Notes: a model not told the origin generated them from the letters alone. A DNA stretch of 64,000 bases from Symsagittifera roscoffensis (GCF_963678635.1 NC_087068.1:3410001-3474000); one strand, 5' to 3'. Positions 1 to 11,723 are shown, counted from the stretch's first letter. Numbers and translations are program-made.

Positions 1-1092
1 CGAAGAACAATTGAGAAAAAACGACCGCTATCGATGAATTGTTGATATTCAGTGCCACAATAGCAAATACTGTCGCTGGGTTATTGCTAATTCAGCACTT
101 GAAAAAAATAGCGACTAAACAGCAATAACTCATGAATGATTTGTAAATTGTTCTATCATTAAAGCGATAATTTATTGTTGGTTCACTCTAAAACCTGATT
201 AAGACTGAATTAAAGTCTGAAATAAATAGGAGTTTGTTATAACATCAAATTGAAACCAACAGTTACAAAATCAACAGTCTTATGAAAGTGCTTAATTTAA
301 GAAAAACTCTAGTCTCTCCAAAATCATGATTTTCTTCAACTTATTTTGCATATAGGTTCCGGCTTGGGTTCCGGCTTTCCAAACAAGCGGCGATTTGACT
401 TCGATTCTCCCAATTACTCATATGGTGTTCTCTCAGTTCTTCTCGAGTTGAAATAGTCCATAAAAACTAAATAGGTTCCCATTACTAAGACTCTTTTTAA
501 CTCCCAAGGGGATAGCAACTCGTGGTTTTTTCCATTTCCCCAACAATTCTACTTCTTTACTCGGAGGGGTAACTTTCTCGAGAAAACTATTTTGAAACAG
601 TGGGGACTGAAAATAGGGCGACTTAAAAAGGACAAGCCAAAAAAAAACTTAAACGCTTTCTTTAAAATCTTTGCACCCTGGAAGTCTTTTTGTTTATACG
701 AAAAAAATCTTAAAACTAAAAGCACTATTTTAACAGATTTTAGCAAATTGAGCTTAAATGGCCGTTTTTAGCAAAAAAAAAGAGAAAAAAGCTAATAAAT
801 CGATCTATGAAATAGCACGGAATCATCCATGAAAAGGTAATTAAAGCTGATTAGCAATTTTTCGTCAATGATTAATACTGTGAGCTCAACTCGGGTAGCT
901 CATCTTTGAGGTTCGAAGAATATGGCTTCATTTAACAAAATAGTTCTCAAAAATTTCTAGAAATAATACCAAAACGGGCTAACTTTGACATGTTTGCAAT
1001 TTTTACTTAGAAGCTCTAATACTTTTTGATACAAAAAGTTGTTGATTTGAGAGGGAATTAAGAAATTGATTTTACTTGAGATTTGATTTCAG
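1..1092. other. AT-rich stretch without recognisable gene
   Basis: I see no exon, RNA gene or element end here. The sequence is AT-rich with many short poly-T and poly-A tracts and only short ORFs without domain likeness. It lies directly upstream of the first recognisable spondin exon, so it is most likely an intron of that gene. The exons for the signal peptide and the start of the spondin domain are not in this stretch as far as I can see. Confidence 0.5.
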
Positions 1093-1256
1093 AGCGACTT
1101 GAGTTGCGTAGTGGGTGGCGTGGTCTGGTGGGGGCCTCTCACTCGGGGGGGTTCAGTCTGTTCCAGCAGGACAAGATGGCCCCTCCCCACCTGAGGAAGG
1201 AGATCTCCCAGGAGATGGTCACAGCCACATTCCTAGAAAACCACCTCAAACAGAAC
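1093..1256 (+). CDS. Mindin-like exon A, spondin domain, N-terminal part
   Basis: The exon follows a TTTCAG acceptor and ends at a GT donor (1257). It begins with two bases of a split codon and ends in phase 0. The peptide contains GASHSGGFSLF followed by a stretch with LRKEI. This matches the place in spondin domains where a W-x(3)-GA-x-HS motif starts the conserved core. The phase 0 end fits the phase 0 start of the next exon at 2341. This is not the first exon, since it begins mid-codon and mid-domain. The exact donor is uncertain by a few bases because the local consensus is weak. Confidence 0.7.
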
Positions 1257-2340
1257 GTTAGACACTGATTGAACGATTTCGATAACTATTGAGGGCTTTC
1301 TTCACTTCTCTTCTTTTCTGATTTTGACTCATGATTTTCTAAATGAATTTTAAATGACTTAAAAACATAAAAGGTTCGAAGACATGTTTTTTTTGTATGC
1401 CGATAGTGCAAATAGTCATGCTTCATTTATTATTTAAAGTTCTTACAAGGGTCTCTTAGAAGACAAAAATCAGCAAAAATCAAAGGGGGTGAACTGGAAA
1501 AAGCCCACATTTCAATTGAACATTTTGCCAGGACATTTTTCTGGTATCATCTATTGCAAAATAGTGAGATTATGCTTCCTAGTTACAGTATTCCTACAAT
1601 AATCTCGACCGTTGATTGATTCCCAATTTATAAAATCGTGCGCCAAAATCAGATTTTGAATGGAAACTTAGCGAAATTCTGGCACATTTTGGTCTGCAGG
1701 TTGATTCAGATAACGTGGAAAACCAATCGATTACCAGCGAATACAACTCCATAAAGCTTCAGTTGATTCAGCTAATAGAAGAAGCTATATCTTGAATAGT
1801 CTTTTCTCGAAATCCCAGAACCACACGATTTATTTTCAAACTATTTAAAAGATTCCGGATTTTTTGTTCTCAATGATGTTGTAGTTAAAATCAATACAAG
1901 TTAAAATCGATACCATTACTGAAAAAATGCTGTTTTAAATCTTAATAGCTCATTTAATAAGAAACGGAAAAAATAGTTTGACAAAAAAAAATACACCCAT
2001 CCAGGGGTGGATCATGGATTTTCTCCAGGGGGAGGGTTTTTTAAAAGTAAGATCAAACATTTTGTTGACTTTTTTTAAGTTCGATGAAATGGATTTCCCG
2101 AGCTCTCTCAAAACACTATGAAGGACCTCTTTTTTGCTCAATCAAAAAATTAAATTTCCTTGTAAGAAAAGTGTGCGCTTAGAAAATTTTTATCACCGGT
2201 CGACCAAAAGTGGACATCGAAAAATAGTTTAAAGGGAGAGACTGTATAACACAGCACAGATAAGAGAAGCAGCCCCCCTGCTCCTTGAGTTCGCTATTGT
2301 TCTCATTAACTTCAGCGTAGTTGTTGTTGTTTTGTTGCAG
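1257..2340 (+). other. Intron 1 of the mindin-like gene
   Basis: AT-rich sequence without mobile-element ends that I can recognise. It ends with a long TTGTTGTTG...GCAG pyrimidine-rich acceptor immediately before exon B. Confidence 0.6.
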
Positions 2341-2513
2341 CAGCAGTTCCTGCGCACTGTGATCCGGATGCCAGACCTGCAGAGGGGGGAGGGGGTGGTG
2401 AGTGGCCAGATGGGGGTGACCCCCTCGGCCCACTTCATATCATTCTTCGCCTCCATGTACCCCACAACAGACTGGTTCGCAGGCACAGACAGTGTCTCTT
2501 TATGCTCAAACAG
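2341..2513 (+). CDS. Mindin-like exon B, spondin domain core
   Basis: The exon starts after a pyrimidine-rich GCAG acceptor and ends at CAG|GTACTG. It carries the best spondin hallmark in the window: HFISFFASMYPTTDWFAGTD followed by SVSLC. In spondin domains the equivalent block reads roughly (S)F-x-x-x-x-P-S-P-D-W-x-V-G-x-D-S-L-x-L-C. The aspartate-tryptophan and the cysteine are kept. The exon ends after two bases of a codon (AG), which the next exon completes with G to give Arg. A 770-bp MITE inserted only 57 bp downstream of the donor. Confidence 0.8.
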
Positions 2514-2570
2514 GTACTGCCCTATAATCAAAGCTAAATAAAATGATAATATTAACAACTAACAGTGAGG

Positions 2571-3340
2571 CAGGGGCGGATTTAGGGGGAGGGCGGGGGG
2601 CGGACGCCTTCTCTCAGTGATTCGACCCACTGCCGACACAAAGGGTTCCCCTTCGTACTATTTTGAGATACCCATTTTTGCTGAGGGACCCTAAAATTTT
2701 TATAAACGCGCCTTTGGCGCCAATATATAATAACTTTGAGGGCGCGTACCGAAACAATGCAATTTTTTGGTAAAAGTTTTCCAAAAAGAGCCTAAAAACG
2801 CCTTTTTTGGCCATTTTTTTTTTTCAAAATTTTGCCTGCGGCGCAGAAAATTAGGCTAAAACAGGGACACTTTTTAGTGTTTTGGGAGGGCTCGAAAAAT
2901 CAATTGGGTCGACCTAAAAAAATTTTGGGTTTACATTTACGACCATGATCCAAAATTCCAAACTGGAATAACAAACGAGCCATATGTTTGATTTTTTCAA
3001 AGCGTAAGCGACACAGTAAATCATTCCAAACTGAAGCAAGCCATTTGCTCTGAGAAGTAATTTACCACACGCAAAATATTTACTATCTTTCTACTTAATA
3101 TAGCGTACAGGGGGCGACATAATTAAGAAATGAAAATTAAAAAGTCAAAATTTTTCAAATTTTTTTCAAACAATGTCATGAAAATTCTAGAGGGCAGAAT
3201 TGTTTTTATCTAGATCCCAAAAATTGTGATATCGTGTATCTTGTACAATTTCAACGCAACAACTCTAAAAAAAGGTCGACAAAATTTTTTAAAATTTTTG
3301 AAAATACGCCCCCCTCAAAAAAATCTTAGATCCGCCCCTG
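2571..3340. mobile_element. hAT-type MITE with 8-bp target duplication
   Basis: The ends are inverted copies of each other (CAGGGGCGGATTTAG on the left; the complement of CTTAGATCCGCCCCTG on the right). They are flanked by an identical 8-bp direct repeat CAGTGAGG at 2563-2570 and 3341-3348. An 8-bp duplication together with CAGGGGCGG termini is typical of hAT superfamily non-autonomous elements. No transposase ORF is present. A 345-bp sequence starting near 2922 appears to have inserted inside it, because the related copy at 11092-11432 lacks that segment. Confidence 0.85.
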
Positions 3341-3809
3341 CAGTGAGGAGAGCTGAATTTGCTGGCAAAAACTTCTGAATCTAATCTTCGTTTTGTAAAG
3401 GAAAAAAGAAAAAGGAGATTTTTAAAAAAAATTTTTCGCTCTGTGAATTATTATTTTTCCATTTTTTGCAATTCAGTGTTATTTTTTGAGTTTTCCTACA
3501 CTCCCCCTCAATGATCTTGAGGTAACATCCCAGAATGGTCTCAATATGTAAATGATCGATGCAGAAGTAATGTATCAATTGTAAAACAATAATGTAACAG
3601 TATGTGTTCACTGTCGCTTTAATGAGATACCTTTATCACTTTAATGTCATTTTATGAGCTACTTTTGACTGGTTTGACGTTAGTTCACTGTCACTTCAAT
3701 ATTTAAGGCCCGCGGACAAAAATCAGTAAAATTTCACTCGTGTTATTCCTCATCATCTATCTGCTGGCGTCTTCAGCTTATTTCGCTGTCAGAAAACTTT
3801 CGCTTATTT

Positions 3810-4300
3810 TTCCGACTTTCAAAGAGAACGAAACATTTATGCGCGGCGTGGTTTTTTTATTCAGTCACTTTTCGCCGATCGAAATAATCATTTTTAACAA
3901 AAAATTTTTTAACCCCCATTGGAGATATTGACATCCTAAGTTCAAATTTAACAAGTTATTTTACCTCCAATTTTTAAAGTTCTGGGGTTTTGAAAATTGC
4001 CAATTTGGCCATGTTCTTGACTATATTATGCGCGCTTTGAAGAATTTATTCATAACGCTGAGAGTATAAAGCGAATAACTTATGCGTGGCGAATTACTTA
4101 TCCCGCACAACAAAGTCGTTCCAAACTGAATTGAGGCTAGCTAATCGGTCTTTTTAATTTCGCACGACTCAAAATTTCACACTTTCATATTAATCAAAAT
4201 TTATAGGTTTTCAATATTTTCTTTTCACAAAAACTATTTGATATGAACTAGAAGACAGCCGAAACAATCAGGGCTATGCCATGATATACGAGCAGTCTTG
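3810..4300 (+). repeat. Palindrome-ended ~500-bp family, copy in unit 1
   Basis: The block starts with TTCCGACTTTC, continues with a GCGGCGTGG plus poly-T stretch, and ends with a small hairpin (GGC-TAT-GCC) followed by ATACGAGCAGTCTTG. The same start and end signals frame blocks at 4497-5010, 6639-7129, 7326-7833 and 13896-14420. A short hairpin about 10 bases before a fixed end resembles a Helitron 3' terminus, but the final CTRR is missing. I leave the class open. Confidence 0.5.
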
Positions 4301-4496
4301 TTTAATTGGTTGCCGCTTTATGGTCAGTATTAGTTCAATATTGGTTCAGAAAATCCGAAAAACAGAAAAACTGTGCTTTGAATCGTGATTCGAGCAACAA
4401 ACAAAACCAAGTCCTATTTTTTTCCAGCGTTGAAAAATTACAACGTGAAAATTTTACTCAGTAAATCAAAACGTATATAAAAGCTAATCTTCAGAC

Positions 4497-5010
4497 TCGA
4501 TTTTTGAGCTCGGGGTGGGTTTTTTTATTCAGACAAATTTCGACTTTTTAACTAGCCATTTTTGACGGATTTTTTTCTACATCATTTCGAAAGCTATTGT
4601 TGTCTTGAGCTTAAATTTGAAAAGATATTACACCTGTGACCATTTTTTGTAACGTTATTATTAGGGTTTAAAGATTGCCATTTTGGCCCATTTGGGACAA
4701 TTAACGCGCGATATATTTCGCGCTATGAACGCGTAAGCGAGATTTAATCCGTCTTAGAAATCTTTCTAAATTGGTTCAAGTAAGATTATATGCCATAATT
4801 GATTTGTTAATAGGAACAAAATCTATCACTTTGTACTTAATATGGAGTGTGGGGGGATGTTTTCACAAAAAATCTCAAACTTTTTAATTTTTACTTTAAA
4901 AAAAATTTTAATTTTACTTCGTTACATTTAAGTTTTCCATGTTATTACTGCTCCCTAGACCTTAAAAGGCAGTGGGATCATTCAGAGCTTTGTCCTGATA
5001 CGAGCAGTCT
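4497..5010 (+). repeat. Palindrome-ended ~500-bp family, second block of unit 1
   Basis: The block starts with GAGCTCGGGGTGGG plus poly-T, contains GGACAATTAACGCGCGATAT in its middle, and ends with TCCTGATACGAGCAGTCT. It is clearly related to the copy at 13896-14420 along its whole length. Truncated starts of the same family follow at about 5241-5345 and 5380-5440. Confidence 0.55.
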
Positions 5011-6638
5011 GGGTTGGCGTTTTATTCCACAAGTAAATCCTTACGTTTGCCTTGTTTTTCTCCGCCTAAATAATTTGGAATACAAGAAAGTACAAAAACT
5101 ACAAATAAGCAAAATGAAAAACTGTTTCCTAATGCAAAATCCACAGTTTGATATTTTGAGCCGAAGTAAAATTTTTCAAAAAAATGAAAAGAGAAAAAAT
5201 AATAATGAAACAATAATATGCTCAATCAAATAGTTAATTCTTCCGACTTTCGTAACGAAAGAAACGGAATATTTGTGCTCGGTGTGTTTATTTTTTTCAG
5301 ACAAATTTTGATTTTTTAATTTCAAAGTTTTGACGGAAAAGGTAAAGTTGGCTTGTTTTTTATTCTGCCTAAATTACCAACGGAATATTTGCACTCGGAT
5401 TACGGTTTTTCTCGTGACAAGTTTGAACTTTTTCGATAGCAATTTGAAAAAAAAACTTTTTCTTGTAGTTTGTAAATGGATACTGAAGGCTCAAAAATTG
5501 AAAAATGTTGTCATTACGAGGTCAAACTGTGCACTGGGTAGGCACACAAATTTGTGTATGTATGTTCCTCGATTCCAGAGAGAAGTCTTTAAACAAGTTA
5601 AAATTGTGTCGGAACGATCAAAGTAAATGAAAGAACAAGAAAAACAAAGAGAGCTTCCTTGTTGGTGAATCCACTTACAATTCACAAAATGCTTAGTTTG
5701 GCTTTGTAATGGATAAATTGTGGTTTTTTTTTGCAAAATTAAGGGGTTTTGATTTTGGGTTTACATTTACGACAATGATCCAAAATTCCAAACTGGAATA
5801 ACAAACGAGCTATATGTTTGATTTTTCCAAAGCGTAAGCGACACAGTAAATCATTCCAAACTGAAGCAAGCCATTTGCTCTGAGAAGTAATTTACCACAC
5901 GCAAAATATTTACTATCTTTCTACTTAATATAGCGTACAGGGGGCGACATAATTAAGAAATGAAAATTAAAAAGTCAAAATTTTTCAAATTTTTTTCAAA
6001 CAATGTCATGAAAATTCTAGAGGGCAGAATTGTTTTTATCTAGATCCCAAAAATTGTGATATCATGTATCTTGTACAATTTCAACGCAACAACTCTAAAA
6101 AAAGGTCGACAAAATTTTTTAAAATTTTTGAAAATACGCCCCCCTCAAAAAAATCTTAGATCCGCCCCTGCAGTGAGGAGAGCTGAATTTGCTGGCAAAA
6201 ACTTCTGAATCTATTCTTCGTTTTGTAAAGGAAAAAAGGAAAAGAAGATTTTTAAAAAAAATTTTCCCTCTGTGAATTATTATTTTTCCATTTTTTGCAA
6301 TTCAGTGTTATTTTTTGAGTTTTCCTACACTCCCCCTCAATGATCTTGAGGTAACATCCCAGAATGGTCTCAATATGTAAATGATCGATGCAGAAGTAAT
6401 GTATCAATTGTAAAACAATAATGTAACAGTATGTGTTCACTGTCACTTTAATGAGATACCTTTATCACTTTAATGTCATTTTATGAGCTACTTTTGACTG
6501 GTTTGACGTTAGTTTGCTGTCACTTCAATATTTAAGGCCTGCGGACAAAAATCAGTAAAATTTCACTCGTGTTATTCCTCATCATCTATCTGCTGGCGTC
6601 TTCAGCTTATTTCGCTGTCAGGAAACTTTCGCTTATTT

Positions 6639-7129
6639 TTCCGACTTTCAAATAAAACGAAACATTTATGCGCGGCGTGGTTTTTTTATTCAGTCACTTT
6701 TCGCCGATCGAAATAATCATTTTTAACGAAATTTTTTTTTACCCCCATTGGAGATATTGACATTCTAAGTTCAAATTTAACAAGTTATTTTACCTCCAAT
6801 TTTTAAAGTTCTGGGGTTTTGAAAACTGCCAATTTGGCCATGTTCTTGACTAAATTATGCGCGCTTTGAAGAATTTATTCATAACGCTGAGAGTATAAAG
6901 CGAATAACTTATGCGTGGCGAATTACTTATCCCGCACAACAAAGTCGTTCCAAACTGAATTGAGGCTAGCTAATCGGTCTTTTTAATTTCGCACGACTCA
7001 AAATTTCACACTTTCATATTAATCAAAATTTATAGGTTTTCAATATTTTCTTTTCACAAAAACTATTTGATATGAACTAGAAGACAGCCGGAACAATCAG
7101 GGCTATGCCATGATATACGAGCAGTCTTG
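6639..7129 (+). repeat. Palindrome-ended family, counterpart of 3810-4300
   Basis: This is the duplicate of the 3810-4300 block in unit 2 of the tandem duplication, with a few substitutions. It ends in the same hairpin plus ATACGAGCAGTCTTG. Confidence 0.55.
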
Positions 7130-7325
7130 TTTAATTGGTTGCCGCTTTATGGTCAGTATTAGTTCAATATTGGTTCAGAAAATCCGAAAAACAGAAAAAC
7201 TGTGCTTTGAATCGTGATTCGAGCAACAAACAAAACCAAGTCCTATTTTTTTTCCAGCGTTGAAAAATTACAACGTGAAAATTTTACTCAGTAAATCAAA
7301 ACGTATATAAAAGCTAATCTTCAGA

Positions 7326-7833
7326 CTCGATTTTTGAGCTCGGGGTGGGTTTTTTTATTCAGACAAATTTCGACTTTTTAACTAGCCATTTTTGACAAAT
7401 ATTTTTTATATCATTCGAAAGCTATTGTTGTCCTGAGCTTAAATTTGAAAAGATATCTCACCTGTGGCCATTTTTCGTAAAGTTATGGGGGTTTAAAGTT
7501 TGCCATTTTGGCCAATTTGGGACAATTAACGCGCGATATATTTCGCGCTATGAACGCGTAAGCGAGATTTAATCCGTCTTAGAAATCGTTCTAAATTGGT
7601 TCAAGGAAGATTATATGCCATAATTGATTTTTTACTAGGAGAAAAATCTATCACTTTGTACTTAATATGGAGTGTGGGGGGATATTTTCAAAAAAAATCT
7701 CATTTTTTATTAATTTTTACTTAAAAAAATTTAATTTTACTTCGTTACATTTAAGTTTTCCATGTTACTACTGCTCCTTAGACCTTAAAAGGCAGTGGGA
7801 TCATTCAGGTCTTCGTCCTGATACGAGCAGTCT
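7326..7833 (+). repeat. Palindrome-ended family, counterpart of 4497-5010
   Basis: This is the duplicate of the 4497-5010 block in unit 2, ending in GTCCTGATACGAGCAGTCT. A truncated start of the family (TTCCGACTTTCGTAACGAAAG) lies downstream at about 8057. Confidence 0.55.
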
Positions 7834-8912
7834 GGGTTGGCGTTGTAATCCACAAATAAATCCTTACGTTTGCCTTGTTTCCTAAATAATTTGGAATACA
7901 AGAAAGTACAAAAACTACAAATTAGCAAAATGAAAAACCGTTTCCTAAAGCAAAATCCACAGTTTGATATTTTGAGCGGAAGTAAAATTTTTCAAAAAAA
8001 TGAAAAGAGAAAAAATAATAATGAAACAATAATATGCTCAATCAAATAGTTTGTTCTTCCGACTTTCGTAACGAAAGAAACGGAATATTTGTGCTCGGTG
8101 TGATTATTTTTTTCAGACAAATTTTGATTTTTTAATTTCAAAGTTTTGACGGAAAAGGTAAAGTTGGCTTGTTTTTTATTCTGCCTAAATTAACAACGGA
8201 ATATTTGCACTCGGATTACGGTTTTTCTCCTGACAAGTTTGAACTTTTTCGATAGCAATTTGAAAAAAAAACGTTTTCTTGTAGTTTGTAAATGGATACT
8301 GAAGGCTCAAAAATTGAAAAATGTTGTCATTACGAGGTCAAACTGTGCACTGGGTAGGCACAAAAATTTGTGTATGTATGTTCCTCGATTCCAGAGAGAA
8401 GTCTTTGAACAAGTTAAAATTGTGTCGGAACGATCAAAGTAAATGAAAGAACAAGAAAAACAAAGAGAGCGTCCTTGTTGGTGAATCCACTTACAATTCA
8501 CAAAATGCTTAGTTTGGCTTTGTAATGGATAATTTGTGGTTTTTTCTTGCAAAATTAAAGGCCATTGATTTTGGGTTTACATTTACGATAATGATCCAAA
8601 ATTCCAAACTGGAATAACAAACGAGCCATATGTTTGATTTTTTCAAAGCGTAAGCGACACAGTAAATCATTCCAAACTGAAGCAAGCCGTTTGTTCTGAG
8701 AAAAAATTTACCACACGCAAAACATTTACTATCTTTCTACTTAATTTAGCGTACAGGGGGCGACATAATTAAGAAATGAAACTTAAAAAGTCAAAATTTT
8801 TCAAATTTTTTTCAAACAATGTCATGAAAATTGTAGAGGGCAGAATTGTTTTTCTCTAGATCCCAAAAATTGTGATATCGTGTATCTTGTACAATTTCAA
8901 CGCAACAACTCT

Positions 8913-9184
8913 GTTTTAAGCGCTACTTTTCAAATCGTGTTTTTTTTCAGTTGATAATAAAACCAATACTTTATTACGTCCAAATTAGCGCTATCTTGTG
9001 GCACTTTTAATTCGACCGAAGACATATTGGTGACATTTGAAGTTTGCTCAACTTCCTGTCATTATCATGATTACATCATTATTACATCTTTCTTAGATCA
9101 TTTCTACATCATTATTACATCATTATTACATAATTAATACATCATTATTACATCATTATTACGTCATTATTGCACCAATATTAT
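8913..9184. repeat. Intronic spacer with ATTACATC microsatellite
   Basis: No gene is seen. From about 9060 to 9180 the sequence is a degenerate array of CATTATTACAT units. The rest is AT-rich. The stretch separates the partial third X copy from the first Helitron-like 5' end. Confidence 0.7.
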
Positions 9185-9300
9185 ATCTATCTATACTATA
9201 TTTAAATGCGAGTGACAGCTATCTCCCATGTTTAGGTATAATAATTTTGCATGTTTAACGAATTTTTTTTTCATATTTAAGCTATATCATATGTTGCAAT
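9185..9300 (+). repeat. Helitron-like 5' end fragment
   Basis: TCTATCTATACTATATTTAAATGCG and the following ~100 bp resemble the start of the Helitron at 9452 (shared TTTAAATGCG, CTATCTC, CATGTTT and TTTAAGCTATATC segments). It looks like a second, truncated or nested 5' end of the same family. Confidence 0.5.
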
Positions 9301-9451
9301 GCTTTAAAAAAAAATTTCTTTCAATTTTCTGCAAGGTCATTAATTTTTCAGTATTTTTTTTTCGAGGCCAAATTAAGTCTGTCTGTATACCTGCTTTTTA
9401 ACTTAATTTGATTATGTCTGTCTACCCGTCGCCTAATTTTTTTAACTTTAA

Positions 9452-10855
9452 TCTATTATCTATTATATATTTAAATGCGGGCTTCACTATCTCGCCATGT
9501 TAAAGTTTTTTCAACGTATTATTTTCGCATGTTTAACAAAAGAACTTTTTCACGTTTAAGCTATATCGTGTATTGCAATGGTTAAGGTTCTGTTTTCGAC
9601 TTTCCAGTTTACATTAAGAATTTATTTCATCAAGTTTGGAATTAGTAACCCAATAGTAGGAAATTGTCAGAGTTTTCCTAGCTATTGCGGTTGTGGCCTC
9701 CATATATGAATAACCCAATCCTTTTAGATAGGCAATTTTCGAGATTTTTCAAAAACTTATAGAAAATTTAATTTTGAAAAATTTCTCAATTTTTGAAATT
9801 TTCACCCTGTAGTTGGGTGCCTTCAGAGTACTCTCAGGGGTTGCGAATCATGCCTCCAATTCTCACTGATCAAACCCTTGTAGTTTTCGAGATATGACGT
9901 TTTTTTTATTTTTTAAAAAATTTTGCAAAAACTTAGATTTTTAAAAAATTCCAAAATGTTAAAGATCTCAATCCTGTTATTGAAATCTGTGAAGATACTC
10001 TCAGCAGGTTTCGAATCTTGCCTCTGAATATGAATGGTCAAATTCTTGTAAGTTTTGAGATATGACGTTTTTTTAGGTTTTTTTTCAAAATTTTTCAGAA
10101 AACTTAGGTATGAAAAATTTCGCAAAACGTGAAATATTCTTTTCGGTAGAGGCTCTTAGGGTACTCTCAGGAAATGGGAGTTTTGCCTCCCAATTTGACT
10201 GCTGAAATCCTTGTAGTTTTCCAGATACGACGTTTTTTGTGGTTTTTTCAAAGTGTGAATTTCCTAATTTGTATTTGGTGGGCTGTTAGAGTAATCTCAA
10301 GGGTTGAAAGTTTGGCCTCCAATCAAAAATGCCCATAACATTTTTGCTTAGGAGATACGACGATTTTTGTGATTTTCTTTGAAATTTTCAAAAAACTCAA
10401 ATTACAAAATAATTCGTTAAAGTGAAATTCCCAGCCCTGTAGTTGTGTACTTTTAAAGATTGCGAATATTGCCATAAAAAAAAACTGCTCAAATTTTGGT
10501 AGTTTTCGAGAAGTGACTAAAAAATTTTAGAAAACTAAAGGTGAAGATTCTCAAAGTTTGAATTTCCCAACGTTGTAGTTGGGTACTGTAAGAATACTCT
10601 CAGGAGTTGCAAATCTTGCATTCAAATGCGACTGCTTAATTGCTTTCAGTTTCCCAGATGTGGCGTTTCTTAGTTCATTTTAAAAATTATATAAAAATTT
10701 TATGGTTCTTCAAATTTTGTATAAAAAACTTGAATAAAAAAACTTACCCTGAATAAAAAAACGAACCCTGTAACTGAATGCTGTCAGAGTACACTCAATG
10801 AATAGTTTTTTGAGTTGTTGAAAATTCGAAGCACCGGAGGTGCGGTACACGCTAG
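9452..10855 (+). mobile_element. Non-autonomous Helitron carrying a minisatellite
   Basis: The left end begins with TCTATTATCTATTATATA after an A. The right end has a hairpin GCACC-GGA-GGTGC (10831-10843), eight spacer bases, then CTAG (10852-10855) followed by T. A 5' TC, a 3' hairpin plus CTRR and insertion between A and T without a target duplication are the Helitron hallmarks. No Rep/helicase ORF is present, so it is non-autonomous. The interior is mostly a degenerate tandem array (see 9690-10800). It lies in intron 2 of the mindin-like gene, 35 bp before exon C. Confidence 0.7.
9690..10800 (+). repeat. Degenerate ~130-170 bp tandem repeat inside the Helitron
   Basis: Six or seven diverged units share the phrases 'CTGTAGTTGGGT...CAGAGTACTCTCAGG', 'TTGCCTCCAA' and 'TAGTTTTCGAGATATGACGT'. 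The last phrase recurs near 9888, 10053, 10222, 10350, 10506 and 10650. Spacing varies from about 128 to 169 bp and poly-T/poly-A tracts separate the units. No coding potential. Confidence 0.75.
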
Positions 10856-10890
10856 TCATATTTAAATCATTACTCTCTTAATGTTTTCAG

Positions 10891-10981
10891 GTGTGTGTGG
10901 ACTCGGGAGATGGACTTGGACTTGGGCTTGTTCGATGCAGGCACTCATGAGCCCACGTGGGAGGCCCCTTCTGTATTCCAG
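10891..10981 (+). CDS. Mindin-like exon C, spondin domain
   Basis: This is a 91-bp exon between TTTTCAG and CAG|GTAAAG, both good splice sites. Read in the phase imposed by exon B it gives a peptide containing LDLGLFDAGTHEPTWEAP. This matches the spondin segment D-L-x-P-x-D-A-G-T-D-x-G-x-T-x-x-S-P that follows the conserved cysteine. It is too short to be noticed as an ORF. Confidence comes from the exact phase fit on both sides and from the DAGT motif. It lies 35 bp downstream of a Helitron 3' end. Confidence 0.8.
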
Positions 10982-10986
10982 GTAAA

Positions 10987-11090
10987 GAGTATAATAATAA
11001 TATTATAATAAGTATAATTATATTGTAATAAGTATAATAATAATAGTAATAATAATATTGCAATAAGTATAATGATAATATTCAATCAAC
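10987..11090. repeat. ATAATA-rich microsatellite in intron 3
   Basis: Degenerate array of AATAAGTATAAT and AATAATAAT units just downstream of exon C. Confidence 0.8.
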
Positions 11091-11091
11091 A

Positions 11092-11432
11092 TACAAAGGG
11101 GGAGGGGTCCCTCCTCCTCAGAGATTCGACCTAAAGTGCATCCACCCAAAGTGCCACAAAGAAGGCTTTTTTACAAGAACATCCATTTTTGGTTGATCCA
11201 CCCTAACATTTTTATACGTACTTTTAGCGCTGGCAAATATTAATTTTGAGGTAGTAACATTTTCCCAAAAAGAATCTACAGACCAAAAAATTTCGTTGAA
11301 ATGGGGTCTTTATAGTCTTTTGGGAGAGCTCGGAGAATAAATTTGGTCTTCTGTCTAAAGTGTCAACAAAATCTTCGAAAAACATTTGAAAATCCGCCCC
11401 TCGAGCGAGAAACACCTACATCTGCGCCTGAT
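11092..11432. mobile_element. Diverged hAT MITE relative
   Basis: This stretch shares order and wording with the MITE at 2571-3340: a GATTCGACC near the start, CATTTTTATA, TTTTGAGG, GGGAGAGCTCG, and an AAATCCGCCCC end. It is shorter and lacks the 345-bp X segment found inside the other copy. Its termini are eroded, so I cannot define a target duplication. Confidence 0.55.
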
Positions 11433-11723
11433 CACGGGCACAACACATAAACACTTCTTTTTTTTCGTGCCTTGCATCGCTCTATTTTCCGGGTTTCGGG
11501 ATTTTTTACTCATTTGGTCCGAATCTGCACGCTGAAAAGTATGAGCTGAAGGTGAAGTTAAATTGCTGTAGCCTAAATGTTTCAAACTAATTAAAATTGT
11601 CAAAAAAATAGTAACAAACTCGGGTGTATTTAATCAAGCGACTAAGAGAACATATGACATTAAATAAGTACAAAAACACCAAAAATTTTTCGCTCTACCC
11701 TCTATTAAAGCATTTGATGATAG

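Larger units (their letters stand above)
2922..8912. repeat. 2.8-kb tandem duplication, two copies plus a partial third
   Basis: Unit 1 is 2922-5751, unit 2 is 5752-8567, and a partial third copy is 8568-8912. All start with ATTTTGGGTTTACATTTACG. Copies differ by scattered substitutions and short indels. The first 345 bp (call it X) is present three times; the rest (Y) twice. Y begins with the right end of the hAT MITE, so the duplication happened after that insertion. It all sits inside intron 2 of the mindin-like gene and accounts for most of its length. No ORF of note is conserved in both copies. Confidence 0.9.

Noticed and set aside
3740-3931. Small ORF with a hydrophobic start (FLIIYLLASSAYF)
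   Set aside because: No ATG, lies in repeat DNA, and the duplicate copy at about 6570 has an early stop.
2922-8912. Reading the X-Y-X-Y-X array as an LTR retrotransposon with X as LTR
   Set aside because: Y starts with the right end of a hAT MITE and its target duplication, there is no gag or pol, and X has no TG...CA borders.
9690-10800. Regularly spaced repeats as a CRISPR-like array
   Set aside because: Eukaryotic context, units of 130-170 bp that are diverged throughout, and no constant repeat with unique spacers.
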